NCBI RefSeq assembly: GCF_006494535.1
Contig: NZ_VHIQ01000001.1
Span: forward strand, 124,001-188,000
Direction of reading: 5' to 3'
Source of the DNA: Paucihalobacter ruber
Lineage (GTDB): Bacteria; Bacteroidota; Bacteroidia; Flavobacteriales; Flavobacteriaceae
DNA: 64,000 nucleotides
Part shown: one piece after another, positions 7,643-18,174 of the stretch
Position numbering within the stretch: position 1 is the stretch's first letter
Layout: each line of letters begins with the position of its first letter
Position numbers and translations under genes: made by a program
Notes under the pieces: generated by a model
Told to the model about the DNA's origin: nothing
Database searches by the model: none
The model's input: only the letters and a program-made list of their open reading frames with translations

Positions 7643-8684
7643 ATTTCACAAAGATTCGCCGAGAACCACCGAGATTCACTGAGAAAATTTGACACGGATT
7701 TCACTGATTTACACGGATTCCATTCTACCTGATTAGAATCTATACATCTGTGATAATCCGTGTAATCTGTGTCTCAAAAAAAATATGTAATTAAAACTCT
7801 GTAAAACTCTTCGAAACCTCTGTGAAACTCCGCGGTACAATTCAAGGTTTGATCATTTCACAAAGATTCACTGAGAACCACCGAGATTCACTGAGAAAAT
7901 TTGACACGGATTTCACTGATTTACACGGATTCCATTCTACCTGATTAGAATCTATACATCTGTGATAATCCGTGTAATCTGTGTCTCAAAAAAAATATGT
8001 AATTAAAACTCTGTAAAACTCTTCGAAACCTCTGTGAAACTCCGCGGTACAATTCAAGGTTTGATCATTTCACAAAGATTCACTGAGAACCACCGAGATT
8101 CACTGAGAAAATTTGACACGGATTTCACTGATTTACAAGGATTCTACGCTACCTGATTAGAATTTATACATCTGTGATAATCCGTGCAATCTGTGTCTAA
8201 AAAAATATGTAATTAAAACTCTGTGAAACTCTGCGAAACCTCTGTGAAACCTCTGTGAAACTCCACGGTACAATTCTATTTTAATTATTTCACAAAGATT
8301 CGCCGAGAACCACCGAGATTCACGGAGAAAATTTGACACGGATTTCACTGATTTACAAGGATTCTACGCTACCTGATTAGAATTTATACATCTGTGATAA
8401 TCCGTGCAATCTGTGTCTAAAAAAATATGTAATTAAAACTCTGTGAAACTCTGCGAAACCTCTGTGAAACCTCTGTGAAACTCCACGGTACAATTCTATT
8501 TTAATTATTTCACAAAGATTCGCCGAGAACCACCGAGATTCACGGAGAAAATTTGACACGGATTTCACTGATTTACACGGATTCCATTCCATCTTATTAG
8601 AATCTATACATCTGTGATAATCCGTGTAATCTGTGTCTCAAAAAAAATATGTAAGTAAACACCGCATAACTCGCGGCACAAAAT
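7643..8684 (+). repeat. Tandem array of five palindromic units (212, 212, 220, 220 bp and a partial)
   Basis: Units start at 7643, 7855, 8067, 8287 and 8507, each with ATTTCACAAAGATTC. Units 1 and 2 are nearly identical, units 3 and 4 nearly identical to each other, and unit 5 is a truncated copy of the first type that ends near 8684. Each unit is an imperfect inverted repeat: the 5' TTTCACAAAG pairs with 3' CTCTGTGAAA, and GACACGGATT plus ACACGGATT pair with AATCCGTGT and AATCTGTGTC. Small minus-strand frames within it repeat with the units and are not genes. It fills the whole gap between the GNAT-nitrilase gene and alaS. Confidence 0.92.
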
Positions 8685-8698
8685 CCGCCCGCTAAATG

Positions 8699-11329
8699 CT
8701 AAACATAACTTGCTGCAGCCACCAAAGCCTTAGCAATACCGTCAGGGTTTTTGCCGCCGGCAGTTGCAAAAAATGCTTGTCCACCGCCACCACCTTCAAT
8801 ATATTTACCAAGTTCTCTAACCACCTGGCCTGCATTCAGGTTACGGTTGGCTACCAATTCTTTTGAAATGTAGCAACTCAATAAAGCCTTGCCTTCATTA
8901 CTGGCGGCTAATAATAAAAACAGGTTGTTCATATTGCTGCCAAGGCTAAAGGATAAGTCTTTGATAGTAGCAGCATCAGCATCGATTTGTTTGGCCAAAA
9001 ACTGCACCCCATTAATGGTGGTAAGTTCGTTTTTTAATTCGCCTTCAAGGCCTTTGGCCTTTTCCTTCATTAACTGCTCAATCTGTTTTTTAAGCTGTGC
9101 ATTTTCGTCCTGTAATGCCTGAACGGCTTTAACAGGCTCCTGGGCGTTATTGAGCAAACTTTTTACTTCAGTAAATGTATGTTGTGCATCTAAATAAAAC
9201 TGTTTTACAGCAAAATTGGTAATGGCTTCTATACGTCTAACACCGGCTGCAACGGCACCTTCGGATATAATTTTAAAATGCCATAAATCGGCCGTATTTT
9301 GCACATGAGTGCCACCACAAAGTTCTATAGATTTTCCAAATTTGATGGTTCTAACTGTATCGCCATACTTTTCACCAAATAAGGCAATGGCACCATTTTC
9401 TAAAGCTTGTTGAATGGGAATGTTGCGATGTTCTTCTAAGGCAATTTTTGCTTCAATTCTGGCATTGACAAAGTTTTCGACTTGTTCAATTTCTTCACTG
9501 CTCATTTTGGCAAAATGAGAAAAATCAAAACGCAGTTGTCTGGCATTAACAGCACTTCCTTTTTGTTCAACATGCTCACCTAATACTGTTCTCAAAGCCT
9601 GGTGCAGTAAATGGGTACCTGTGTGATTACAAGCGGTTCTGTAACGAAAAGTCTCGTCAACCACCGCCGTAAACGCATCGTTTAAATGCTTTGGCAATTC
9701 TTTGGTGAAGTGAATAATAACGTTGTTTTCCTTCTTAGTATCAATAATATAAGTTACATCACCATTGGTAGATTCTATATAACCCTTATCGCCTACTTGT
9801 CCGCCACCTTCGGGATAAAACGGTGTTAAATTAAATACCAGCTGGTACAAAGTACCTTCTTTTTTAGACACCACTTTTCGGTAGCGCGTAATTTTAACGG
9901 GAGCTGTTAGCTGATCGTAACCAACAAATTCTTCAAAGGCATCGTTAGCCAATATCGTCCAATCATCGGTGGTCATTTCACCGGCGGCTCTGGAGCGGTC
10001 TTTTTGCTTCTTCATTTCAGCCTCAAAACCAACTTCGTCTATTTGCTTGCCTTCTTCCTTAGCAATTAAAGCGGTTAAATCTTTTGGAAATCCAAAGGTA
10101 TCGTAGAGTTCAAAAACTTTTTCTCCTGATAACACCTCGCCTTTGGTATCTTGTATCATTCGGTTGAGCAACACCAAACCTTGATCTAATGTTCTTAAGA
10201 AGGATTGTTCTTCTTCCTTTATCACATTTTTAATAAGCGTTTGCTGTGTTTTTAACTCAGGAAACGCTTCACCCATGGTATTGGTGAGTACTGTAACCAA
10301 TTTGTAAATAAACGCTTCTTTCTGGTTCAAAAATGTGAATCCGTATCTAATGGCACGTCTTAAAATTCGTCTAATCACATATCCTGCGCCTGTGTTGCTT
10401 GGTAATTGCCCATCTGCAATAGAAAAAGCAACGGCTCTTACATGGTCTGCAATGACTCTGATAGCGACATCAATTTTGGTATCATTGCCATAGGTTACGT
10501 CTGTAATGGTAGCTATTTCTTTAATAATGGGCGTAAAAACATCTGTATCGTAATTAGATTGTTTGTTTTGAAGCACCATGCACAAGCGCTCAAATCCCAT
10601 TCCGGTATCAATGTGTTTGGCGGGTAGCATCTCTAAACTTCCGTTGGCCTTGCGGTTGTATTGCATAAACACCAAATTCCAAATTTCAACTACTTGCGGA
10701 TGGTCTTGATTAACGAGCGTCTTTCCGTCAATCTTTAATTTTTCTTCAGCATTTCTAATATCTACATGTATTTCGCTACAAGGCCCGCACGGACCCTGAT
10801 CGCCCATTTCCCAGAAATTGTCCTTTTTATTGCCTTTTAAAATACGGTCTTCAGAAATGTACTGTTTCCAAATATCGTAAGCCTCTGTATCCATTGGGAT
10901 GTTATCGGCTTCGTCTCCTTCAAAAATGGTGACGTATAAAATATCTTTATCGATTTTAAAGACTTCGGTAAGTAACTCCCACGCCCAGGCAATGGCTTCT
11001 TTTTTAAAATAACCGCTTTCAGGATGCGCCGGATCCCCAAAACTCCAGTTACCAAGCATTTCAAATAAAGTGTGGTGGTAGGTATCGTAACCAACTTCTT
11101 CCAAATCGTTGTGCTTACCGCTAACGCGCAAACATTTTTGTGTGTCGGCAATTCTGTTACTCTTAGGTGTGGCATTTCCCAAGAAATATTCTTTAAACGG
11201 TGCCATGCCGGAGTTGACGAACATCAACGTTGGATCGTCTTTTACCACCATTGGCGCCGACGGTACGATTAAATGGGATTTATCCTGAAAAAACTCTAAA
11301 AATTTACGACGTACTTCCTGCGATTTCAT
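8699..11329 (-). CDS. alaS: Alanine--tRNA ligase
   Basis: The enzyme charges tRNA-Ala and hydrolyses mischarged Ser/Gly-tRNA-Ala. The 876 residues match full length. The class II catalytic core starts with [17 protein letters not shown] and [11 protein letters not shown]; the editing site shows HTGTH and CGGTH, the four zinc ligands; the C-terminal DHHA1 domain has [19 protein letters not shown]. The gene faces the palindromic array, with its stop only 15 bp from it, so the array could act as its transcript end. A TATTTTTG box lies on the minus strand at 11447-11440, 110 bp upstream. Confidence 0.97.
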   Translation of the reverse strand: MKSQEVRRKFLEFFQDKSHLIVPSAPMVVKDDPTLMFVNSGMAPFKEYFLGNATPKSNRIADTQKCLRVSGKHNDLEEVGYDTYHHTLFEMLGNWSFGDPAHPESGYFKKEAIAWAWELLTEVFKIDKDILYVTIFEGDEADNIPMDTEAYDIWKQYISEDRILKGNKKDNFWEMGDQGPCGPCSEIHVDIRNAEEKLKIDGKTLVNQDHPQVVEIWNLVFMQYNRKANGSLEMLPAKHIDTGMGFERLCMVLQNKQSNYDTDVFTPIIKEIATITDVTYGNDTKIDVAIRVIADHVRAVAFSIADGQLPSNTGAGYVIRRILRRAIRYGFTFLNQKEAFIYKLVTVLTNTMGEAFPELKTQQTLIKNVIKEEEQSFLRTLDQGLVLLNRMIQDTKGEVLSGEKVFELYDTFGFPKDLTALIAKEEGKQIDEVGFEAEMKKQKDRSRAAGEMTTDDWTILANDAFEEFVGYDQLTAPVKITRYRKVVSKKEGTLYQLVFNLTPFYPEGGGQVGDKGYIESTNGDVTYIIDTKKENNVIIHFTKELPKHLNDAFTAVVDETFRYRTACNHTGTHLLHQALRTVLGEHVEQKGSAVNARQLRFDFSHFAKMSSEEIEQVENFVNARIEAKIALEEHRNIPIQQALENGAIALFGEKYGDTVRTIKFGKSIELCGGTHVQNTADLWHFKIISEGAVAAGVRRIEAITNFAVKQFYLDAQHTFTEVKSLLNNAQEPVKAVQALQDENAQLKKQIEQLMKEKAKGLEGELKNELTTINGVQFLAKQIDADAATIKDLSFSLGSNMNNLFLLLAASNEGKALLSCYISKELVANRNLNAGQVVRELGKYIEGGGGGQAFFATAGGKNPDGIAKALVAAASYV

Positions 11330-11461
11330 GGAGGTAATTAACTGCTTTGTGTTGTTAAATTAAATTTAATGCGAAACAATCTTTATATTTGTTCGTTACT
11401 TTTGTTTTAAGGGTGTAATTAAAGCACTTTTAAACAGTGCAAAAATAGCATAATTTAGCAA

Positions 11462-12433
11462 ATGAGTAAGGTAAAATACTTCTACGATCCCGAAACCTTA
11501 AGCTACAGGAAAATTGAGCGAAAAAAGGGTACAACCTTAACATACGCCGGCTTATTTTTACTGGCATCGGCTTTGTTTGCCTTTTTGTTTGTGTTTATCG
11601 CTAGTCAGTTTATCGAATCGCCTCGTGAGCGTGAAATAGCGCGGGAATTAGACAATATGAAGTTACAGTATAAATTGCTTAACAACCGTCTGGATGCCGC
11701 TTATGCCGCGCTTGAAAATGTTGAAGACAGAGATAATGCCATTTACCGACATTATTTTGAAGCCAATCCTATTCCTCTTGAACAAAGACGCGCAGGATTT
11801 GGCGGTATTAACCGATACAAAAAATATGAAGGTTACGACAACTCTAACCTTATTATCGAAGCCAACAAAAGATTGGACGTGCTGGAAAAAGCTATTGTTG
11901 TGCAATCCAAATCTTTAGACGAAATTGCTGTTCTGGCCACAGATAAGGAAAAGTTTTTAGCAGCCATTCCCGCTATTCAACCGGTAAAAAATGAAGACTT
12001 AACAAGAATGGCCTCGGGCTTTGGCTATAGAATAGACCCTTTTACAAAGGTTAGAAAATTTCATTATGGTATGGATTTCACTGCACCAAGAGGAACCCCT
12101 GTATACGCCACCGGTGATGGTGTGGTTGAGCGCGCCGATAATAATGCCAGTGGTTATGGTAAACATATTCGAATAGACCACGGCTATGGTTATGTATCGC
12201 TTTATGCCCACTTGTACAAATACAATGTAAGGGCGAACCAGCGCGTAAAACGCGGTGATTTAATTGGATATGTGGGTAGTACTGGCAGATCTGAAGCACC
12301 TCATTTACACTATGAAGTATTTAAAGATGGTGAACGTATTAATCCTATCAACTTCTATTATGGCAATTTAAGCGCCGAAGAATTTAATGAACTGCTACAA
12401 CAAGCTTCACTTGAAAACCAATCATTAGACTAA
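11462..12433 (+). CDS. M23-family peptidoglycan endopeptidase, membrane-anchored
   Basis: One membrane segment (about 27-49) follows a cytoplasmic N-terminus; a coiled-coil region (55-160) precedes the LytM/M23 domain (about 195-295). Zinc ligands His201 and Asp205 (HYGMD), His283 (HLH) and catalytic His250 (YAH) are all present, so it should be active in cutting peptide crosslinks in the periplasm. It begins a run of close genes (MerR 2 bp later, LemA 12 bp later). TATATTTG (11384) and TACTTTTG (11397) are candidate -7 boxes upstream. Confidence 0.9.
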   Translation: MSKVKYFYDPETLSYRKIERKKGTTLTYAGLFLLASALFAFLFVFIASQFIESPREREIARELDNMKLQYKLLNNRLDAAYAALENVEDRDNAIYRHYFEANPIPLEQRRAGFGGINRYKKYEGYDNSNLIIEANKRLDVLEKAIVVQSKSLDEIAVLATDKEKFLAAIPAIQPVKNEDLTRMASGFGYRIDPFTKVRKFHYGMDFTAPRGTPVYATGDGVVERADNNASGYGKHIRIDHGYGYVSLYAHLYKYNVRANQRVKRGDLIGYVGSTGRSEAPHLHYEVFKDGERINPINFYYGNLSAEEFNELLQQASLENQSLD

Positions 12434-12435
12434 TC

Positions 12436-12765
12436 ATGCATATTGAATTACCCGAAAAACGCTATTACAGCATTGGCGAAGTAGCCAAGGCATTCAATGT
12501 GAATGCCTCCTTACTTAGATTTTGGGAAAAAGAATTTAACGTACTTCAACCTAAAAAAAACGCCAAAGGCAACCGAAAGTTTACTCCCGAGGATATTAAA
12601 AACCTCAAACTCATTTACCACCTGGTAAAAGAACGCGGATTTACTTTAGAAGGTGCTAAAATTCACCTAAAAGAAGAAAAAAAAGAAACACTCAATAATT
12701 TTGAAATTATCGGTAAATTAGAAGGTATTAAACAACAACTTATCAATATTAAAAATCAACTTTAA
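12436..12765 (+). CDS. MerR-family transcriptional regulator
   Basis: A 109-residue winged HTH with the MerR pattern YYSIGEVAKAFNVNASLLRFW and the wing NAKGNRKFTPEDIKNLK, followed by a short dimerisation helix ending KLEGIKQQLINIKNQL. There are no metal-binding cysteines at the C-terminus, so it is not a metal sensor. It starts 2 bp after the M23 peptidase gene. In many flavobacteria the same regulator accompanies this peptidase and LemA (recollection), which suggests control of cell-wall turnover. Confidence 0.88.
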   Translation: MHIELPEKRYYSIGEVAKAFNVNASLLRFWEKEFNVLQPKKNAKGNRKFTPEDIKNLKLIYHLVKERGFTLEGAKIHLKEEKKETLNNFEIIGKLEGIKQQLINIKNQL

Positions 12766-12777
12766 AAACACAGCATC

Positions 12778-13377
12778 ATGAAAAAATGGTTAATTCCTGT
12801 AATTGTACTTGGCGTAATTGGATTAGGATTATACACTTGGGCTAAAAACTTCAATAATACCGCTGTAACACTTAAAGAAACGGCCACCAAAACCTGGGGC
12901 GATGTGGAGAGCAGTTACCAACGCCGAAACGATTTAATTGGCAACCTGGTTAAAACAGTGCAAGGTGCGGCCGATTTTGAAAAAAGTACCCTCGAGGCTG
13001 TTATTAAAGCAAGATCTGAAGCTACAAAAACTACTATCGACCCTGCCAATATCACTCCTGAAGATTTGGCGGCTTTTAACCAGGCACAAAGTGGTTTGAG
13101 TAGTGCTTTATCCAGATTACTGGTAACTGTAGAGCGCTATCCCGATTTAAAAGCCAACCAGAACTTCCTGGAATTACAAAGTCAGCTCGAAGGCACCGAA
13201 AACCGCATCAATATTGCCAGAGACCGCTTTAACGAAGCCGTAGAACCATATAATAAACACATTAAAACCTTTCCTAATACATTGTTAGCAGGTGCCTTTG
13301 GATTTGAAGATATGAACTACTTTAAAGCTGAAGCAGGAGCTGAAATTGCTCCCGATGTAGAATTCGATTTTAAATAG
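12778..13377 (+). CDS. LemA family protein
   Basis: A 199-residue protein with an N-terminal membrane anchor (about 4-22) and a helical LemA domain: WGDVESSYQRRNDLIGNL, then TLEAVIKARSEATK and the helices around RLLVTVERYPDLKANQNF. The body is predicted outside the cytoplasm. LemA proteins are often encoded beside TPM/YgcG proteins, as here, but their role is not settled. The start ATG is 12 bp after the MerR stop. Confidence 0.92.
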   Translation: MKKWLIPVIVLGVIGLGLYTWAKNFNNTAVTLKETATKTWGDVESSYQRRNDLIGNLVKTVQGAADFEKSTLEAVIKARSEATKTTIDPANITPEDLAAFNQAQSGLSSALSRLLVTVERYPDLKANQNFLELQSQLEGTENRINIARDRFNEAVEPYNKHIKTFPNTLLAGAFGFEDMNYFKAEAGAEIAPDVEFDFK

Positions 13378-13386
13378 AAAAACTTC

Positions 13387-13827
13387 ATGTCTCATATAGA
13401 AGATTTTTTATCTCACGAAGCGGAAACCGAAATTGTTGAAGCCATCAGAAATGCCGAAGCTCAAACCTCAGGTGAAATAAGGGTGCATATTGAAAGTAAG
13501 TGCGATAACGATCCCTTTGAGCACGCGCTGGAAGTGTTTCACGAACTTAAAATGGACAATACCAGGCTGCAAAACGGGGTGTTAATTTACGTAGCCGTTG
13601 ATTTAAGACAGTTTGTGATTTATGGCGATAAAGGCATCAACGATGTGGTACCAATTGGCTTTTGGGACTCTACACGAGACGCCATGCTCGCGCATTTTAA
13701 AAATGGCAATTACAAAGACGGACTCATAAAAGGTATTGAAGAAGCCGGTAAAATGCTGTCTAAATACTTCCCATGGGAACACGGCAACACCAACGAACTA
13801 TCTAACGATATTTCTAAAGGTTCTTAG
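13387..13827 (+). CDS. TPM-domain protein without signal peptide
   Basis: A compact TPM (Repair_PSII-like) domain of 146 residues: AETEIVEAIRNAEAQTSGEI, VLIYVAVDLRQFVIYGDKGI and GIEEAGKMLSKYFPW are the characteristic segments. No membrane segment or export signal is present, unlike the paralogue that follows 5 bp later. TPM domains are proposed to act as phosphatase-like or envelope maintenance factors; the function here is unknown. Confidence 0.88.
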   Translation: MSHIEDFLSHEAETEIVEAIRNAEAQTSGEIRVHIESKCDNDPFEHALEVFHELKMDNTRLQNGVLIYVAVDLRQFVIYGDKGINDVVPIGFWDSTRDAMLAHFKNGNYKDGLIKGIEEAGKMLSKYFPWEHGNTNELSNDISKGS

Positions 13828-13832
13828 CACTA

Positions 13833-14669
13833 ATGAAGTTAAAACAGTACCATTTTAAAAACAATGTCAGCTTTAACTTGATTAGACAAAGATTACTTTT
13901 GTTATTGTTGTTAACTTCTATTCAGTTGGTAAATGCGCAATTTAAAATTCCTCCAATACCCGAAAAACAAACCAGCGTTTACGATTACTACGAATTGTTG
14001 AGTCCTACCGAAAAATCGTATCTCGAAGACAAACTTGTTAAATATTCTGATACAACATCCACACAAATTGTCATCGCCATTATTGCCAGCACCGAAGGTG
14101 AATACATCAACTATCTGGGCGCACAATGGGCTCATTCCTGGGGCATTGGTCAGGCCAAAGAAGACAACGGTATACTAATTTTATTAGCCAAAGACGACCG
14201 CCGCATTGCTATTAATACCGGCAAAGGTGTTGAACATTTACTCACCGATGCCATGAGCCGGCGCATTATAGAACGTGACATCATTCCTTATTTTAAGATA
14301 GACGATTATTACGGCGGACTTAACCGTGGTACCGACGCTATTTTTGAGGTGATGCAAGGCGAATACAAAGGCAGTCGAAAACAAGACGAAGCACCGTTTC
14401 CGGTAGGTTTTTTTGTAGTATTACTTTTTATATTTATCATACTTATTATAGCTATTTCAAAATCCAAACACAATGGTGGCGGTTCGGGCGGTCAGTATCG
14501 CTCAACGGGAAGCTTGCTCGATGCCATTATACTCAGCAATATGGGTCGCGGTACCTATCGCAGCAGATCTTCGGGTAGCTTTGGCGGTGGTAGCTTTGGC
14601 GGTGGCGGTTTTGGAGGCGGCTTCGGTGGTGGAAGCTTTGGCGGCGGCGGTGCCTCGGGTGGTTGGTAG
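13833..14669 (+). CDS. TPM-domain protein, exported, membrane-anchored with Gly/Ser tail (YgcG-like)
   Basis: An N-terminal signal peptide (about residues 15-35, ending VNAQ), a TPM domain (about 45-165: TSVYDYYELLSPTEKSYLED, then DNGILILLAKDDRRIAINTG), a membrane segment near 190-210 and a C-terminal tail of SFGGG repeats ending in SGGW. This is the YgcG layout. It lies 5 bp after the cytoplasmic TPM paralogue and probably acts with LemA at the envelope. The Gly-rich tail is encoded by repetitive GGCGGT-rich DNA and may vary in length between strains. Confidence 0.9.
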   Translation: MKLKQYHFKNNVSFNLIRQRLLLLLLLTSIQLVNAQFKIPPIPEKQTSVYDYYELLSPTEKSYLEDKLVKYSDTTSTQIVIAIIASTEGEYINYLGAQWAHSWGIGQAKEDNGILILLAKDDRRIAINTGKGVEHLLTDAMSRRIIERDIIPYFKIDDYYGGLNRGTDAIFEVMQGEYKGSRKQDEAPFPVGFFVVLLFIFIILIIAISKSKHNGGGSGGQYRSTGSLLDAIILSNMGRGTYRSRSSGSFGGGSFGGGGFGGGFGGGSFGGGGASGGW

Positions 14670-14688
14670 AATTTCGAAATCCTAATTC

Positions 14689-15381
14689 ATGAAGTACAAA
14701 ATAATCTTTGTTTCTTGTTGGTTGAGCATCACCGCAGGTTCATCGCTCTTCTCACAAGGTAAACATCTGTTTATACTATCAGGTCAGTCTAATATGGTAA
14801 GACTGAATGTTGAGGAATCTTTTCAACCTATCTTAGAGGAAACATTCGGTACCGAACATATAATCATTGTTAAAGATGCCATGGGCAGTCAGCCAATTAG
14901 ACGTTGGTATGTAGGGAATGAATCTAACGAAAATCCCGATTTATATCATAGACTAATAAAAAAAGTAACTACCCCAATTAAAGATAAAACGCTTGCCAGT
15001 ATAACCTTTGTTTGGATGCAAGGCGAACGCGATGCAAGAGAAGCACTGGGTGATATTTACGAGGCAAATTTTACAGGCTTGTACAACCAACTTTGTAATG
15101 ATTTAAACACGAAACAAATCAATGTGGTAATAGGTCGTTTGAACGATTTTGATATGAATAATAATAGTTATCTGCATTGGACAAAAATCAGAGCAGTTCA
15201 AGAACAATTGGCTAACTCAAATCCGCGTTTTGAATGGGTTAACACCGACGATTTAAACGATGGTTTTGATCGCGAAGGTAAAGCCATAGAAAACGATTTG
15301 CATTTATCTGCCGAAGGTTATATGGTTTTAGGAAAGCGATTCGCCGAAAAGGCCATTATACTTATCGAAAAGTTTAAATAA
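14689..15381 (+). CDS. Secreted SASA-type carbohydrate esterase / sialate O-acetylesterase-like
   Basis: A 230-residue SGNH-type protein with a signal peptide (about 1-22) and the block I motif SGQSNM, Ser34 being the expected nucleophile. WMQGERDAREA (block with the QGE motif) and the C-terminal DLHLSAEGY with a catalytic Asp/His pair complete the fold. It would deacetylate a glycan outside the cytoplasm. It starts 19 bp after the TPM gene, so it may be read through from that operon, although the function looks unrelated. Confidence 0.82.
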   Translation: MKYKIIFVSCWLSITAGSSLFSQGKHLFILSGQSNMVRLNVEESFQPILEETFGTEHIIIVKDAMGSQPIRRWYVGNESNENPDLYHRLIKKVTTPIKDKTLASITFVWMQGERDAREALGDIYEANFTGLYNQLCNDLNTKQINVVIGRLNDFDMNNNSYLHWTKIRAVQEQLANSNPRFEWVNTDDLNDGFDREGKAIENDLHLSAEGYMVLGKRFAEKAIILIEKFK

Positions 15382-15390
15382 ATCGCTAGT

Positions 15391-18174
15391 TTAATCGTAA
15401 AAAATAAAATCGCCGCCACTGGTATCTCCCTTTTTACCCAGTGTATTAAACTTCCAGCTAAAGCTCAGCATAAAATACTGGCGTAGCACAGTGCTTTCGG
15501 TATCTTGAATAAAATCGCCGTTGGCAACCCTTCTAGCATTGGTATTCTGATTGAGCAAGTCATATATTTTAAGAGTTAAAATAGCCTTGTCTTTCATAAA
15601 ACTATAAGCTACGGTACTATTCCAAAACCAAGCACTACGTTGAAAACCGTCGGCTACATTGGGATTGTAATTAAAGGCAATGTCGTTACGCCATTCAAAT
15701 TTTTTGGGTAAAAAAGTGGCTGTAGCTAAGCGCAAGGTATGACTCACAAAACTCTGATTATCTATGGCTTCTAAATCAAATTTATTTTCGGTTAAGTTTA
15801 AACTGTAATTAGGCCTTAATTCAAACAAATCTTTCCAGTTAAAGGTGAAACCCACACGCGGACTCACGGTTAAATTAGTGGAATTGTACTTCACCTCATT
15901 GTTGAAATTAACTGCATTTCGAAAGGTTGTAAATGCGCCAAAATTAAATTTGATGGTACGCAAAGAATCTAAAGTTGCTTTTTTACCCCAGCTTACATCG
16001 CCGTAAACATTGTAATTACCATTAACATTTTCGTAAGTAGTGGTTCTTACCAAATTTTCATCTATTACAGATTTGGTGACTACATCATCAGTTTGGGTAC
16101 TAAAATTTAAATAACTGTAAAAACCTGAACCACTTTGCCAATCATAATTGGTATAGCTAAACGACACATCATGAGAGTTGGTGGGATTCAATTCCGGATT
16201 ACCGGTAATGATGTTCAACGGATTATTCACATTTTGAAACGGCTGTAACTGATTAATTGAAGGCGGTCTGTTACTCAGCCTATAATTTACATACACATAT
16301 GCAGATTCTGAAAGATTGTAATTAACATACGAATTCATTTCTATGGCGTCAAATCTTCGGTTGAGGCTTAAGTCGGGTCTTAACTGGTCACTGTTGCCCA
16401 AAGTTCTGTTGACGTAACCAATATTAAAATTAGCCGAAAATTTATCAACCCTGTACTGCAAACCAATACTGGGTTTACTCACGGTGTTGGTATTGGTGAA
16501 ATCTGAACTCAAATCGGTATTAAAAACATCAAAGTCTTGGGAAATCTCATTAAAATCGAAGGTTGAATTTTGATTTTCACGCCTATTGTTGGTGTATTCA
16601 TAAGCCAACGATAAAAACAACTTTTTAGCTATTAAGGCTTGTCTAAACGTTACATTTACTCCTAAATCGTTAAAGGTCTCATCTCTTTGGGTGAATTGAT
16701 TTCTAATCACATCTTCCTGATTGGCATCTTGAAACAAGGCTTCAGACTGAAGAAATATCTCATCATCGGCGGTATTAAACGCTGTGTTAAAACCAAATCT
16801 CAGCGAGCTGCCCTTGTTTCCCAAACGTTTGGTTAAATCTACCCGATTACTGAAATTTCTGCGTTGATTATCGCTAAAATTTTCTGCTGAAGACGTATTG
16901 ATCAACTCATTATTGCTATTGAAGGATTCGGCAGAAGACAGACTGCTGGCTTGCGATTGTCCGTAAGAAAAAGCGGGCCGAATATTCAATAATAAGGTAG
17001 AATCAATTTTGATATCTAATCGCGCATTCACCGAATGGTTTTGGTTATCGGTTAGGTCGCTGCTTCTTGAGTTCGAAAAAAACCGGTCGTCTGGCAAAAT
17101 AGTTTCGCGATTGGTAACTGTTTCGTTTTCTGAGTTGCTATTGCTGTTAAAATAATCTGCAGAAATATCAACCCCTTTACTGATGACATCAGCATAATTA
17201 GCGCCAATATTTGAAGAAGTTACAATGCCATCACCACCACCAAAACTCCTACCATCAATATTAAAACTGCCGTTTGAGCTCACCGACATAAAACTGGCAT
17301 TGCCAAACATTTTTTGAATTTCGCCAAAACTAAAACCCGGTGAATTAATATTATTGCCACCTGCCAAAACGCTCACACGCCGGTCGTTATTAAAGTAGTT
17401 GTAGAGACCTGCAAATTCGTAGCGGTCGTCGGTGCCATAACCTGCTGCCAATCGCCCAAAATGTCCTTTATTATTTTCTTCAGAAATGGTAAGGTTAATG
17501 GTTTTACTGGTTTGGTCGCCATCTTCACCGGCGTAGGCTTGGGCTTGAGATTTGGTATCTACAATTTGAACTTTCTCTATAATTTCTTTGGTGAGATTTC
17601 GGGTGGCAATGGTGGCATCATCGCCAAAAAAGGGTTTACCGTTAACTAAAATTTCAGAAACCGGCTTGCCATTTATGCTGATGTTGCCTTCTTCATCTAC
17701 CTCAACACCCGGTAATTCTTTAAGCAAATCTTCAACAGTGGCATCTTGTTTGGTTTTAAAAGAGCTCACGTTGAATTCTAAAGTGTCTTTTTTAATAGTC
17801 ACCGGCGCGCGCGATTTTATCAATACCGCATCCAGTTCGTTGGCGGCTTTCATTGAAATCGATTTTAAATCGGCTCCGCCTTTTTCAAGGTCAATGGTGG
17901 TTACAAAAGGTTGGTAACCCAGATAAGAAACTGTTAAGTTACATTGTTTAAAAATGGATTTCCCTTCCAATAAAAATACACCGTTTTTATCTGAAATGGT
18001 GTAGCTAATAAGCGTACTGTCTGTAACCGTTTCTAAATAAATAGTGGCCGATTCTAAGGGCAATTGCTCATCTGCCGAAACTACTTTACCCGATATTTTA
18101 TAGGTATTATTCTGGGCATAATTAAAAGAAATAAAAAAGCATAAAACAAGGGTAATTAAGCATTTACTGTTCAT
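15391..18174 (-). CDS. TonB-receptor-like outer-membrane protein (OMP_b-brl_3)
   Basis: A 927-residue protein: signal peptide (1-20), CarboxypepD-regulatory-like beta-sandwich (about 25-110), plug-like domain (about 120-215, with VEDLLKELPGVEVDEEGNI and NGKPVSEILVNGKPFFG), and a long beta-barrel with many aromatic strands. It ends in a non-T9SS terminus. No SusD partner is adjacent, so the substrate cannot be inferred. It converges with the esterase gene, 9 bp apart. Confidence 0.88.
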   Translation of the reverse strand: MNSKCLITLVLCFFISFNYAQNNTYKISGKVVSADEQLPLESATIYLETVTDSTLISYTISDKNGVFLLEGKSIFKQCNLTVSYLGYQPFVTTIDLEKGGADLKSISMKAANELDAVLIKSRAPVTIKKDTLEFNVSSFKTKQDATVEDLLKELPGVEVDEEGNISINGKPVSEILVNGKPFFGDDATIATRNLTKEIIEKVQIVDTKSQAQAYAGEDGDQTSKTINLTISEENNKGHFGRLAAGYGTDDRYEFAGLYNYFNNDRRVSVLAGGNNINSPGFSFGEIQKMFGNASFMSVSSNGSFNIDGRSFGGGDGIVTSSNIGANYADVISKGVDISADYFNSNSNSENETVTNRETILPDDRFFSNSRSSDLTDNQNHSVNARLDIKIDSTLLLNIRPAFSYGQSQASSLSSAESFNSNNELINTSSAENFSDNQRRNFSNRVDLTKRLGNKGSSLRFGFNTAFNTADDEIFLQSEALFQDANQEDVIRNQFTQRDETFNDLGVNVTFRQALIAKKLFLSLAYEYTNNRRENQNSTFDFNEISQDFDVFNTDLSSDFTNTNTVSKPSIGLQYRVDKFSANFNIGYVNRTLGNSDQLRPDLSLNRRFDAIEMNSYVNYNLSESAYVYVNYRLSNRPPSINQLQPFQNVNNPLNIITGNPELNPTNSHDVSFSYTNYDWQSGSGFYSYLNFSTQTDDVVTKSVIDENLVRTTTYENVNGNYNVYGDVSWGKKATLDSLRTIKFNFGAFTTFRNAVNFNNEVKYNSTNLTVSPRVGFTFNWKDLFELRPNYSLNLTENKFDLEAIDNQSFVSHTLRLATATFLPKKFEWRNDIAFNYNPNVADGFQRSAWFWNSTVAYSFMKDKAILTLKIYDLLNQNTNARRVANGDFIQDTESTVLRQYFMLSFSWKFNTLGKKGDTSGGDFIFYD

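Noticed and set aside
7423-8592. Minus-strand ORFs in the 7643-8684 array (at 7423-7704, 8157-8348 and 8377-8592) with a shared MKSVSNFL-like start
   Set aside because: They are the translation of the repeat units themselves and repeat with them; they have no independent composition or start context.
7643-8684. CRISPR array
   Set aside because: The units are 212-220 bp and nearly identical along their whole length; there are no short repeats with unique spacers and no cas genes nearby.
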